Of a stretch of 64,000 bases of DNA, positions 8,650 to 16,342 are shown one piece after another. The translations under genes and the position numbers were made by a program. Within the stretch, counting starts at the first letter, position 1. The number at the start of each line of letters is the position of its first letter. The notes beneath the pieces were generated by a model. The model made no database searches. It saw only the letters and a list, made by a program, of their open reading frames with translations, and had not been told where the DNA came from. Origin of the DNA: Streptomyces sp. NBC_00464 (lineage in GTDB: Bacteria > Actinomycetota > Actinomycetes > Streptomycetales > Streptomycetaceae). The stretch covers positions 4,898,001 to 4,962,000 of the forward strand of contig NZ_CP107899.1 in assembly GCF_036013915.1 (NCBI RefSeq). Direction: 5' to 3'.

Positions 8650-8665
8650 GTAACGGGCGGGAAAT
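8650..8665 (+). promoter_or_regulatory. GlnR-type half box upstream of nnaR
   Basis: GTAAC at 8650-8654, six bases, then GAAAT at 8661-8665, matching the recalled GlnR pattern gTnAc-N6-GaAAc except for the last base. nnaR is a recalled GlnR target in S. coelicolor. A second half box with correct spacing is not evident. Confidence 0.5.
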
Positions 8666-8753
8666 ACGGGTGAACCGAGCCTGTCACGCTTCGTTGGCAG
8701 GCTCGGCCCTCCGCACCATTGAGCAGCAGCGGGACGAGAGCCGGGTAGACCAT

Positions 8754-9896
8754 ATGCACGACGACGAACAGCACGGGCCCCTCGCGGGCTTCACGGTCGG
8801 TGTCACCGCCGCGCGCCGGGCGGACGAACTCTCCACCCTGCTGCGGCGGCGGGGTGCCACCGTGGTGCACGCGCCCGCCCTGCGGATCGTGCCGCTCGCC
8901 GACGACAGCGAACTGCTCGCCGCCACCAAGGAACTCATCGACGTCGTCCCCGACGTGGTCCTCGCGACCACGGCGATCGGCTTCCGCGGCTGGATCGAGG
9001 CCGCCGACGGCTGGGGCATCGGGGAACAGCTGCTGGACACCCTGCGCGGAGTCGAACTGCTCGCCCGTGGCCCCAAGGTCAAGGGTGCGGTCCGTGCCGC
9101 AGGGCTGACCGAGACCTGGTCACCGGCGTCCGAATCCATGGCCGAGGTGCTGGAGCGGCTCCTGGAGGAGGGCGTCGAGGGCCGCCGCATCGCCCTCCAG
9201 CTGCACGGCGAACCCCTGCCCGGCTTCGTGGAGTCGCTGCGCGCAGCCGGCGGCGAGGTCATCGGCGTGCCCGTCTACCGCTGGATGCCGCCCGAGGACA
9301 TCGCACCGCTCGACCGGCTGATCGACATCACCGTCGCCCGCGGTCTGGACGCGCTCACCTTCACCAGCGCCCCGGCGGCGGTCTCCCTGCTGCGCCGGGC
9401 CGAGGAACGCGGGCTGCTGACCGACCTGATGGGCGCCCTTCAGGGCGACGTCCTCTCGGCCTGCGTCGGACCGGTCACCGCACTCCCGTTGCAGGACCGC
9501 GGCATCGACACCGCCCAGCCGGAGCGCTTCCGGCTCGGCCCGCTCGTTCAGCTGATCTGCCGCGAACTGCCCTCCCGGGCCCGGACCCTGCCGGTCGCCG
9601 GGCACCGCGTCGAGATCCGCGGCCACGCCGTCCTGGTCGACGACGAACTGCGCGCGGTGCCGCCCGCCGGCATGGCCCTGCTGCACACCCTGGCCCGCAG
9701 GCCCGGCTGGGTGGTGGCCCGCGCCGATCTGCTGCGCGCCCTGCCCGGCAGCGGTACGGACGAGCACGCGGTGGAGACGGCGATGGCCCGGCTGCGCACC
9801 GCGCTCGGGGTGCCCCGGCTGATCCAGACGGTGGTCAAACGCGGCTACCGGCTGGCCCTGGACCCGGCATCGGACGCCAAGTACGCCGACTCCTGA
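8754..9896 (+). CDS. nnaR: HemD-like / winged-helix regulator of nitrate and nitrite assimilation
   Basis: A 380-residue protein. Residues 1 to about 265 resemble uroporphyrinogen-III synthase (GPLAGFTVGVTAARR, TFTSAPAAVSLL). The last 95 form an OmpR-type winged helix (EIRGHAVLVDDELRAVPPAG to QTVVKRGYRL). A true HemD would lack the DNA-binding end, so this is the regulator type: NnaR (SCO2958, recalled) activates nitrate and nitrite genes together with GlnR. I place the start at ATG 8754. A GTG at 8670 would begin 5 bases after the GlnR-like box, leaving no room for a promoter. Whether the HemD-like part binds a tetrapyrrole is unknown. Confidence 0.88.
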   Translation: MHDDEQHGPLAGFTVGVTAARRADELSTLLRRRGATVVHAPALRIVPLADDSELLAATKELIDVVPDVVLATTAIGFRGWIEAADGWGIGEQLLDTLRGVELLARGPKVKGAVRAAGLTETWSPASESMAEVLERLLEEGVEGRRIALQLHGEPLPGFVESLRAAGGEVIGVPVYRWMPPEDIAPLDRLIDITVARGLDALTFTSAPAAVSLLRRAEERGLLTDLMGALQGDVLSACVGPVTALPLQDRGIDTAQPERFRLGPLVQLICRELPSRARTLPVAGHRVEIRGHAVLVDDELRAVPPAGMALLHTLARRPGWVVARADLLRALPGSGTDEHAVETAMARLRTALGVPRLIQTVVKRGYRLALDPASDAKYADS

Positions 9897-9948
9897 GCGC
9901 TGCGAAAACCGTGGGCGCACCGCTGCGACCTGCGGTTACCGTGGACGG

Positions 9949-10533
9949 ATGAGTAATGACACCCATCGCGTCGACGCCGGGGTGCGGCTGCGTCCCGTGA
10001 CCCTTGCCGATGCCTCCTCCCTCGCCGATTCGCTGACCCGCAGCCGTGCGTACATGCAGCCCTGGGAGCCCCTGCGGCCCGACGCCTTCTACACCGAGGA
10101 GGGGCAGCGCGAGCGGCTGGCGGGTGCGCTGGCGGACCGCGACGCGGGGCGCGCGATGCCCTGGGTGCTCTGCGACGCGCAGGACCGGGCGGTCGGCGGG
10201 TTCAACCTGAACGGCATGGTGCTCGGACCGTTCCGCAGCGCCACCCTCGGCTACTGGGTGGACGTGGATCTCGCGGGGCGCGGGCTGGCCACCGCGGCGG
10301 TGCGGCTGATCTGCGAACTGGCCCGGGACGAGCTGCGGTTGCACCGGGTCGAGGCCGGGACGGTGCTGGACAACGCGGCGTCGCAGCGGGTGCTCGCCAA
10401 GTGCGGCTTCGAGGAGTTCGGCCTGGCCCCGCGCTATCTCCACATCAACGGGGAGTGGCGCGATCACCGGCTCTTCCAGCGCATCCTGCACGACGGCCCG
10501 GTGACCGGGGAACCGGCGGGGTCCGGAGCCTGA
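9949..10533 (+). CDS. GNAT N-acetyltransferase (RimJ/RimL type)
   Basis: A 194-residue acetyl-CoA-dependent transferase. It shows the family layout VRLRPVTLADASSLADS at the start, the acetyl-CoA-binding strand and loop GYWVDVDLAGRGLATAAVRL, and the terminal NAASQRVLAKCGFEEFG. The RimJ/RimL branch acetylates protein N termini or small amines; the substrate here cannot be read. The gene is convergent with a second GNAT gene 13 bp away. A stretch AKCGFEE with the following NGEWRDH loop is typical of ribosomal-protein acetyltransferases, but that does not fix the substrate. Confidence 0.9.
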   Translation: MSNDTHRVDAGVRLRPVTLADASSLADSLTRSRAYMQPWEPLRPDAFYTEEGQRERLAGALADRDAGRAMPWVLCDAQDRAVGGFNLNGMVLGPFRSATLGYWVDVDLAGRGLATAAVRLICELARDELRLHRVEAGTVLDNAASQRVLAKCGFEEFGLAPRYLHINGEWRDHRLFQRILHDGPVTGEPAGSGA

Positions 10534-10546
10534 ACGGGCGGTCGGG

Positions 10547-11110
10547 TCAGTCCGCCCGGCGCGCGTGGCGGTGGCCGTCGAGCGGCCACGGCGGGTGCGC
10601 GGGCAGCAGTTCCGCGAAGCCGTATCCGGCCTTCTCCGCCACCCGGCACGATGCGTCGTTGTCCACCTGGTGCAGCAGGTCCAGCCGTACGAGACCGTCC
10701 CCGGCGAACGCCGTGAACGCCCAGTGGGTGAGCGCTTCGAGGGCCTGCGGAGCGATGCCACGACCGCGGGCGTGCGCCGCCGTCCAGTAGCCGACCTCGG
10801 CCGAACCCGAACCCGAGCCCGGCGCAGGGTGCACGAGGACGACGTTTCCGACCGGCCCGTCCCCGAGCGCGGGGTCCACCACGGCGAAGCTGTGGCGCAG
10901 CCCGGACGCCCGGCCCTCGTCCTGTGCGCGCAGCCAGCGCGCCGCCGCCTCCTCGTCCTCCACCGGGGCGCGCGACCCCGCCTGGATCGCCGGGTCGCGG
11001 TACGCGTCGAGCAGGACTGCGAGGTCGCCCGGCAGCCAGGGGCGGAGCACCAGGGAGCCGGCCCGGATGCGGTCGGTGCGCAGGTGGTCGGAGCGCAGGT
11101 GGTCGTCCAT
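10547..11110 (-). CDS. GNAT N-acetyltransferase
   Basis: A 187-residue acetyltransferase related to the convergent neighbour. It has LVLRPWLPGDLAVLLDAYRD at the start, GYWTAAHARGRGIAPQALEA as the acetyl-CoA site, and HQVDNDASCRVAEKAGY near the end. The start ATG at 11110 (MDDHLRSDHLRTD) is chosen because homology begins right after it; the open frame continues upstream without family sequence. The N-terminal HLRSDHLRTD is a short internal repeat. Substrate unknown. Confidence 0.88.
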   Translation of the reverse strand: MDDHLRSDHLRTDRIRAGSLVLRPWLPGDLAVLLDAYRDPAIQAGSRAPVEDEEAAARWLRAQDEGRASGLRHSFAVVDPALGDGPVGNVVLVHPAPGSGSGSAEVGYWTAAHARGRGIAPQALEALTHWAFTAFAGDGLVRLDLLHQVDNDASCRVAEKAGYGFAELLPAHPPWPLDGHRHARRAD

Positions 11111-11221
11111 CCGGCCATCGTACGAGGGGAGTTGTCGCGGGTCCGCGCGGCGGCAGGGGTTACGGCCGGAGGCCGCGCGGGGCACTCTGGTGGGGACGGC
11201 GATCGGACCCGAGGCGGTGGC

Positions 11222-11851
11222 ATGCGCATGGCGACGCGCAAGGGCTCGTACGACTGGCGGTTCGACTCCGGACGGCTCTGCCTGGACCTGGCCGCGACAG
11301 CTGCCGGGAGTCCGGGCACCGCCGACCCGCTGGACCGGCCCGAGCGGCTCGCCGACTGGCTGGTGCGCGCCGGGGCCGTACCGCTGGGCACCCGGCTCGA
11401 CGGCGTGGACGACCACTGGCTCGTGCGGTTCCGGCAGCTGCGGAGCGCCGTGGACCGGCTGCTGACCGCGCAGCTCGGCGGACGGGCGGCGGACGGCGCC
11501 CTGGAGCGCGTCAACGCGCTCGCGGCCGCCGCCCCGCCCGGCCTGTGCGCCGTGCGCGCCGGGAACGGCGCCCTGGTACGCGGCCTGAGCACCGAGCCCG
11601 GCTGCGGGGCGCTGCTGGCCGCCGTGGCGCGGGACGCCGTGGACCTGCTCACCGACCCGGTCGCCCTGGCCGGGCTGCGCCGCTGCGAGGGCGACAACTG
11701 CCGCCGCGTCTACCTGGACACCTCACGCGGCCGACGCCGGCGCTGGTGCTCCAGCGAGGTCTGCGGCAACCGCGAACGGGTCGCCCGGCACCGGAGGCGT
11801 CATACCGAGCCGGCCGGTCCCTCCGCGGACCGCGAAACCCCGGATCCGTAA
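11222..11851 (+). CDS. CGNR zinc-finger protein with ABATE domain
   Basis: A 209-residue protein with an N-terminal ABATE region (YDWRFDSGRLCLDLAAT) and a C-terminal CGNR zinc finger. Two C-x4-C pairs are visible (CEGDNC and CSSEVC), the second running into CGNRERVARHRRR. These actinobacterial proteins are taken to be transcription regulators, perhaps stress related; no target is known to me. ATG 11222 is preferred over the in-frame ATG 11228. It is divergent from the GNAT gene at 11110 with a 111-bp shared upstream region. Confidence 0.85.
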   Translation: MRMATRKGSYDWRFDSGRLCLDLAATAAGSPGTADPLDRPERLADWLVRAGAVPLGTRLDGVDDHWLVRFRQLRSAVDRLLTAQLGGRAADGALERVNALAAAAPPGLCAVRAGNGALVRGLSTEPGCGALLAAVARDAVDLLTDPVALAGLRRCEGDNCRRVYLDTSRGRRRRWCSSEVCGNRERVARHRRRHTEPAGPSADRETPDP

Positions 11852-11870
11852 AGAATCTTGGACGGGCGTT

Positions 11871-11895
11871 GAATGGATCGCCCCGCATCCCCGTA
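11871..11895 (+). promoter_or_regulatory. Possible ECF-type promoter for the sigma factor gene
   Basis: GAAT at 11871-11874 and CGTA at 11892-11895, 17 bp apart, resemble an ECF promoter. It lies 45 bp before the GTG start, as expected for autoregulation. Weak evidence from one site. Confidence 0.25.
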
Positions 11896-11939
11896 TCGAT
11901 GGCCAAGGAGCTCGACAGGGTCTCGACCGGGAGGTTCGG

Positions 11940-12527
11940 GTGCGCAAGGATGCGGCCGTGGCCGATGACCGTCCGCACAGGGCCCGGCATCGCAGTGGGC
12001 CGCCCCCGTCGCCCTCCGCCGTCCCCGACGAGGAGCTGATGCGGGCGCTCTACCGCGAGCACGCCGGACCTCTGATCGCGTACGTGCTCCGTCTCGTCGC
12101 CGGCGACCGGCAGCGCGCCGAGGACGTGGTGCAGGAAACGCTCATCCGTGCCTGGAAGAACGCCGGTTCGCTCAACAGGGCCACCGGTTCCGTCCGGCCC
12201 TGGCTGGTGACGGTCGCCCGGCGCATCGTCATCGATGGCCACCGCAGCCGGCAGGCCCGGCCGCACGAGGTCGACCCGTCGCCACTGGAGGTCATTCCCG
12301 CGGAGGACGAGATCGACAAGGCGCTGTGGCTGATGACGCTCTCGGACGCGCTCGACGATTTGACCCCGGCCCACCGGGAAGCACTGGTCGAGACCTACTT
12401 CAAGGGCCGTACGGTCAACGAGGCGGCCGACGTGCTCGGTATCCCCAGTGGCACGGTGCGGTCCCGGGTCTTCTACGCACTGCGCTCGATGAAGCTCGCA
12501 CTCGAAGAAAGGGGGATCACGGCATGA
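11940..12527 (+). CDS. sigU: ECF RNA polymerase sigma factor (SigU-like)
   Basis: A 195-residue group IV sigma factor. Region 2 spans about 32-100 (ELMRALYREHAGPLIAYVLR, AEDVVQETLIRAWK) and region 4 about 130-188 (ALDDLTPAHREALVETYFKG, GIPSGTVRSRVFYALRSMK). The GTG at 11940 has GGGAGG 6 bp upstream. Its stop overlaps the anti-sigma start (ATGA). The position equals SCO2954, sigma-U in my recollection, whose release alters secreted proteins and blocks development in S. coelicolor. The symbol is by synteny and pairing. Confidence 0.88.
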   Translation: MRKDAAVADDRPHRARHRSGPPPSPSAVPDEELMRALYREHAGPLIAYVLRLVAGDRQRAEDVVQETLIRAWKNAGSLNRATGSVRPWLVTVARRIVIDGHRSRQARPHEVDPSPLEVIPAEDEIDKALWLMTLSDALDDLTPAHREALVETYFKGRTVNEAADVLGIPSGTVRSRVFYALRSMKLALEERGITA

Positions 12528-13381
12528 GCGACCAGGAATGGGAGCCCTTCGGACCCCGGCCGGCCGGTCCCCCCGACCCCTTTGCCGCCGCTGCCCCCGC
12601 TGCAACCCCCACCGGGCCCATGGACGAGGCAGGACACGACGCGGCGGGCGCTTACGCCCTGGGCATCCTGGACGGGACCGAGGCCGCCGCCTTCGAGGCG
12701 CACCTGGCCCGCTGCGCCCGCTGCGCCGCCCACCTCGACGAGTTCGCCGGGATGGAGCCGATGCTCGCGATGCTCGCCGAGTCCCCGGCCTCCGTGCCGG
12801 GCGCCCGCCCGGTCCCGCACGTCCCCACGCCGCCCGCGCCCCGGGTGCTCGACACCCTGGTCGACGAGGTGGCGGCCGGGCGCGCCCGGCGCACCCGGCG
12901 GACGAGGTATCTGGTGGCGGCGGCAGCGGCGCTGATCATCGGTGGCCCGGTGATCGCGGTGACGGCCACCGACGCTGGCCCGCGCGGCGTGGCGGCGGCC
13001 GACCCGCACCCCACCAGCCCCGCCGAGGACGCCTTCTTCCACCACATGAAGGAGAAGGCGGAGGCGACCGACCCGGTCACCGCGGTCGACGCCACGGTCG
13101 GGATGGAGCCGAAGGCCTGGGGCACGCACACCGTGCTGGAGCTGAAGAACGTGAAGGGCCCGCAGAAGTGCAGGCTGGTCGCCGTCTCGAAGACCGGCGA
13201 GGAGGAGGTCGTCACCTCCTGGTCCGTACCGCAATGGGGATACGGCATCGCGGACTCCGCCCACCCCACCGCCAGGTACCCGCTCTACGTCCACGGCGGG
13301 GCCGCCATGGACCGGGCCGACATCGACCACTTCGAGGTCCGTACGTTCGACGGCGAACGGCTGGTGAGCGTCGGCGTCTGA
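12524..13381 (+). CDS. rsuA: Zinc-dependent anti-sigma factor (RsuA-like), membrane-anchored
   Basis: A 285-residue anti-sigma factor. The zinc motif H-x3-C-x2-C (HLARCARC) lies near residues 65-72 within a ZAS domain that would hold the sigma factor. One membrane segment (about 128-148) follows a basic RRTRRTR stretch. The remaining 135 residues are outside and hold a small beta-rich domain of unknown type that may sense a signal. It is translationally coupled to the sigma gene (ATGA overlap). Not related to the E. coli pseudouridine synthase also called RsuA. Confidence 0.88.
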   Translation: MSDQEWEPFGPRPAGPPDPFAAAAPAATPTGPMDEAGHDAAGAYALGILDGTEAAAFEAHLARCARCAAHLDEFAGMEPMLAMLAESPASVPGARPVPHVPTPPAPRVLDTLVDEVAAGRARRTRRTRYLVAAAAALIIGGPVIAVTATDAGPRGVAAADPHPTSPAEDAFFHHMKEKAEATDPVTAVDATVGMEPKAWGTHTVLELKNVKGPQKCRLVAVSKTGEEEVVTSWSVPQWGYGIADSAHPTARYPLYVHGGAAMDRADIDHFEVRTFDGERLVSVGV

Positions 13382-13533
13382 GGGCCGCAGCGCACGTCCT
13401 CGGAGGTGGCATCCCGGCCTCCGACACGCAATCGATATCCCGGAGCGCAAGATCGATGGCGGCGGCAGGTGCGCGACGGCCCCCCTTCGCATAGGGTTGA
13501 CGGCTGCCCAATGCACGTCAGAAGGGGGCCTCG

Positions 13534-15915
13534 GTGGCCGCGCAGGATGCCGCTGTCGATTCGTTGCGGGACCGGGAAATCGGTGTCGAGCAGGAACATC
13601 TCGACCGTGTTTACCACCGCCTCGAGGAGAAGATCCACGAGGCGGAATTTCTCATGAATGACGCCGTCAAGCGCGGCCAGGTGGGTACACCGGGAGCGCT
13701 CGCCGAACGTGACGCCCAGGTGTTCCGCGCCGGAATCCACCTCAACCGGCTGAACAGCGAGTTCGAGGACTTCCTCTTCGGAAGGATCGATCTGCTGCTC
13801 GGCAAGGACGGTGAGCGCGGCCCGGACGGCGCGTTCACCTCCGTCGAACCCGCCGACGACGTCGTACGGGACGACGGCACCGCCGATATCGCCGAGACGC
13901 TGCACATCGGCCGGATCGGGGTCCTCGACTCCGACTACGCGCCGCTGGTCATCGACTGGCGGGCCCCGGCGGCCGCGCCGTTCTACCGCTCGACGCCGAA
14001 GGAACCGGGCCGGGTGGTACGCCGCCGGGTCATCCGCTCCAAGGGCCGCCGGGTCCTCGGGGTCGAGGACGACCTGATGCGGCCCGAGCTGACCGCGTTC
14101 CTGGAGGGCGAGAAGCTCCCCGTCATCGGCGACGGCGCGCTGATGGCGGCGCTCGGCCAGGCCCGCAGCCACACCATGCGGGACATCGTCTCCTCCATCC
14201 AGGCCGAGCAGGACCTGGTGATCCGGGCGCCCGCCGCCTCGGTCACCGAGGTCTCCGGCGGTCCCGGCACCGGCAAGACCGCGGTCGCCCTGCACCGGGC
14301 CGCGTACCTGCTCTACCAGGACCGGCGGCGGTACGCGGGCGGCATCCTCGTCGTCTCACCGACCCCGCTGCTGGTCGCGTACACCGAAGGCGTGCTGCCC
14401 TCGCTCGGCGAGGAGGGCCAGGTCGCGATCCGTGCGGTCGGCTCGCTCTCCGACGAGGCGGCCGGCATCGAGGGCGCCACCACCTACGACGAACCCGCCG
14501 TCGCCCGGATCAAGGGCTCCTCCCGGATGCTCCACGTGCTGCGCAAGGCGGCCCGCGGGGCGCTGGACCGGCCCGGACACCGCCCGTCTGCCCAGGAGGA
14601 GGGCCAGCTGGCGTTCGGGGAGGCCGAGGAGGCCCCTCGGGACGCCGGCACCCCCACCCGGCTCAGGGTGGTGGCCTTCGGCGCCCGCGTCGAACTGCAC
14701 GAGGACGAGCTCCGGCGCATCCGCAACAACGTGCTCAGCGGCACCGCACCGGTCAACCTGCTGCGCCCGCGCGCCCGCAAGCTGCTGCTCGACGCGCTGT
14801 GGACCAGGTCGTCGGGCCGGGGCCGCTACACCGATCAGGAGCTCGCGGCCGAACTCCGCTCGTCGTTCGACGAGGACGTCTCCACCGAGGCACCGTTCAT
14901 CGAGTTCCTGAACGCCTGGTGGCCCGAGCTCACCCCGCGCGGGGTGCTCGCCGCGATGGCGGACGAGAAGCAGCTCGGCCGGTGGGCGCGCCGGACCCTC
15001 AACCAGGGCGAGGTGCGCCGGCTCGCGCGCTCCCTGAAGCGGCTGGACGCGGAGGGCCGCGGGCCGCTCTCCGTCCACGACGTGGCGATCCTCGACGAGC
15101 TCCAGACCCTGCTCGGCACCCCGAACCGGCCCAAGCGCAAGCGCGAGTTCGATCCGCTGGACCATCTCACCGGTCTGGAGGAGCTGATGCCGCAGCGCGA
15201 GGAGACCCAGTGGGAGCGGGCCGAACGGCTTGCGGCGGAGCGCACGGAGTACGCGCACGTCATCGTCGACGAGGCGCAGGACCTCACGCCCATGCAGTGG
15301 CGGATGGTCGGCCGCCGTGGCCGGCACGCCACCTGGACGATCGTCGGCGACCCGGCGCAGTCCTCCTGGTCCGATCCGGACGAGGCGTCGGCGGCGCGTG
15401 ACGAGGCGCTGGGCAGCCGGCCGCGCCGGAACTTCACGCTGACCGTCAACTACCGCAACCCGGCGGAGATCGCCGAGCTCGCCGCCAAGGTCCTGGCGCT
15501 CGCGATGCCGGGCATGGAGTCCCCGGCCGCGGTCCGCTCCACGGGCGTGAAGCCGCGCTTCGAGACCGTGCGGGACGGCGATCTGGCCGGCACCGTGCGG
15601 GAGGAGGCGCGGCGGCTGCTCGGCGAGGTGGACGGCACGGTCGGTGTCGTCGTCGCGATGAACCGGCGGGCGCAGGCCCGTGGCTGGCTCGCGGAGCTCG
15701 GCGAGCGCGTGGTGGCGCTCGGCAGCCTGGAGGCGAAGGGCCTGGAGTACGACGCGACGGTGGTCGTCTCGCCCGCGGAGATCGCGGACGAGTCCCCGGC
15801 GGGGCTGCGGGTGCTGTATGTGGCGCTGACGCGCGCGACGCAGCAGCTGACGGTCGTCTCGGGGGAGCGGGACCTGCCCGACGAGGACGGGGTGCCGGAC
15901 CTGCTCAGGGACTGA
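13534..15915 (+). CDS. UvrD-like helicase of the HelD type
   Basis: A 793-residue superfamily 1 ATPase. The N-terminal coiled region (EQEHLDRVYHRLEEKIHEAE) is the arm that enters RNA polymerase in HelD. It also has Walker A GGPGTGKT (about 243-250), Walker B VIVDEAQDLTPMQW, motif III GDPAQSS and motif VI YVALTRATQQL. HelD proteins release RNA polymerase from stuck complexes or from rifampicin. No rifampicin-associated inverted repeat is seen in front of the gene, so the resistance type HelR is not indicated. The GTG at 13534 follows GAAGGGGG. Confidence 0.87.
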   Translation: MAAQDAAVDSLRDREIGVEQEHLDRVYHRLEEKIHEAEFLMNDAVKRGQVGTPGALAERDAQVFRAGIHLNRLNSEFEDFLFGRIDLLLGKDGERGPDGAFTSVEPADDVVRDDGTADIAETLHIGRIGVLDSDYAPLVIDWRAPAAAPFYRSTPKEPGRVVRRRVIRSKGRRVLGVEDDLMRPELTAFLEGEKLPVIGDGALMAALGQARSHTMRDIVSSIQAEQDLVIRAPAASVTEVSGGPGTGKTAVALHRAAYLLYQDRRRYAGGILVVSPTPLLVAYTEGVLPSLGEEGQVAIRAVGSLSDEAAGIEGATTYDEPAVARIKGSSRMLHVLRKAARGALDRPGHRPSAQEEGQLAFGEAEEAPRDAGTPTRLRVVAFGARVELHEDELRRIRNNVLSGTAPVNLLRPRARKLLLDALWTRSSGRGRYTDQELAAELRSSFDEDVSTEAPFIEFLNAWWPELTPRGVLAAMADEKQLGRWARRTLNQGEVRRLARSLKRLDAEGRGPLSVHDVAILDELQTLLGTPNRPKRKREFDPLDHLTGLEELMPQREETQWERAERLAAERTEYAHVIVDEAQDLTPMQWRMVGRRGRHATWTIVGDPAQSSWSDPDEASAARDEALGSRPRRNFTLTVNYRNPAEIAELAAKVLALAMPGMESPAAVRSTGVKPRFETVRDGDLAGTVREEARRLLGEVDGTVGVVVAMNRRAQARGWLAELGERVVALGSLEAKGLEYDATVVVSPAEIADESPAGLRVLYVALTRATQQLTVVSGERDLPDEDGVPDLLRD

Positions 15916-16000
15916 CGGGACCCGGGAGGTGGCGGTGCGGGAGCCTTTTTCGGGTCAACCTGCGCTGGGGGAATCACTTCTCCGGGGTGTTTGTTAGCCT

Positions 16001-16149
16001 GGAGTCGGCACCGGCTCGATCCAAGCCCCCGGGCCCAACCTTCGTCGCTTCGAGCGACCACTTGCCGCGAGGCGAGCATGGCGGGTCGGTGCCGTTCAAC
16101 TGAAGAAGACAGACCCGCGTCACCCTCCGGTGGCGCGGGTCTGTTTTTG
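16001..16149 (+). ncRNA. Candidate structured small RNA with its own terminator
   Basis: A gene-free region with nested pairings. A closing stem CGGCACC (16006-16012) pairs with GGTGCCG (16088-16094). Inside are two hairpins, GTCGCT-TCG-AGCGAC near 16045-16060 and CTTGCC-GCGA-GGCGAG directly after it. A strong terminator ends the unit at 16110-16149. A -10-like TAGCCT lies at 15995-16000. It sits between the helicase and malic enzyme genes, where I recall the S. coelicolor small RNA scr2952. A cis-acting leader of the malic enzyme gene is less likely because the terminator separates them. Confidence 0.6.
16110..16149 (+). terminator. Terminator of the candidate small RNA
   Basis: The stem CAGACCCGCG...CGCGGGTCTG is followed by TTTTT at 16144-16148. 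This is one of the few T-tailed terminators in the window, as with tmRNA, which suggests a discrete RNA gene. Confidence 0.85.
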
Positions 16150-16342
16150 TTCACGGTCCCGGATGCGCGGCCGGCAGGGGTTCCGCCGAGGCCCTCATAT
16201 CTCGTATGGTGGAAAACACTTTCCGAAGCGTGGCAGTCATTACCGGCTACTCGTCGGTAGGTGCGAATATCGGAAGGCGTGTCCGGGGCGGCAGTTCCGG
16301 CCACGTATAGCAATGAAGCTAAGGAAAGCGAAGGACTCGGCC
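16150..16342 (+). promoter_or_regulatory. Probable malic enzyme promoter region
   Basis: No gene. TATGGT at 16205-16210 fits a -10 box, with a poor -35 (TTCCGC) 18 bp before. A perfect inverted repeat GGAAA-acac-TTTCC follows at 16211-16224 and would overlap the transcription start, a position suited to a repressor site. Confidence 0.35.

Noticed and set aside
8670..8753. GTG 8670 as the nnaR start
   Set aside because: It would place the start codon directly next to the GlnR-like box, and the extra 28 residues show no family sequence.
16001..16149. 6C RNA, SRP RNA or a known riboswitch class
   Set aside because: There are no twin C-rich loops, no SRP GGAA-type core, and no ligand-binding core that I can match.
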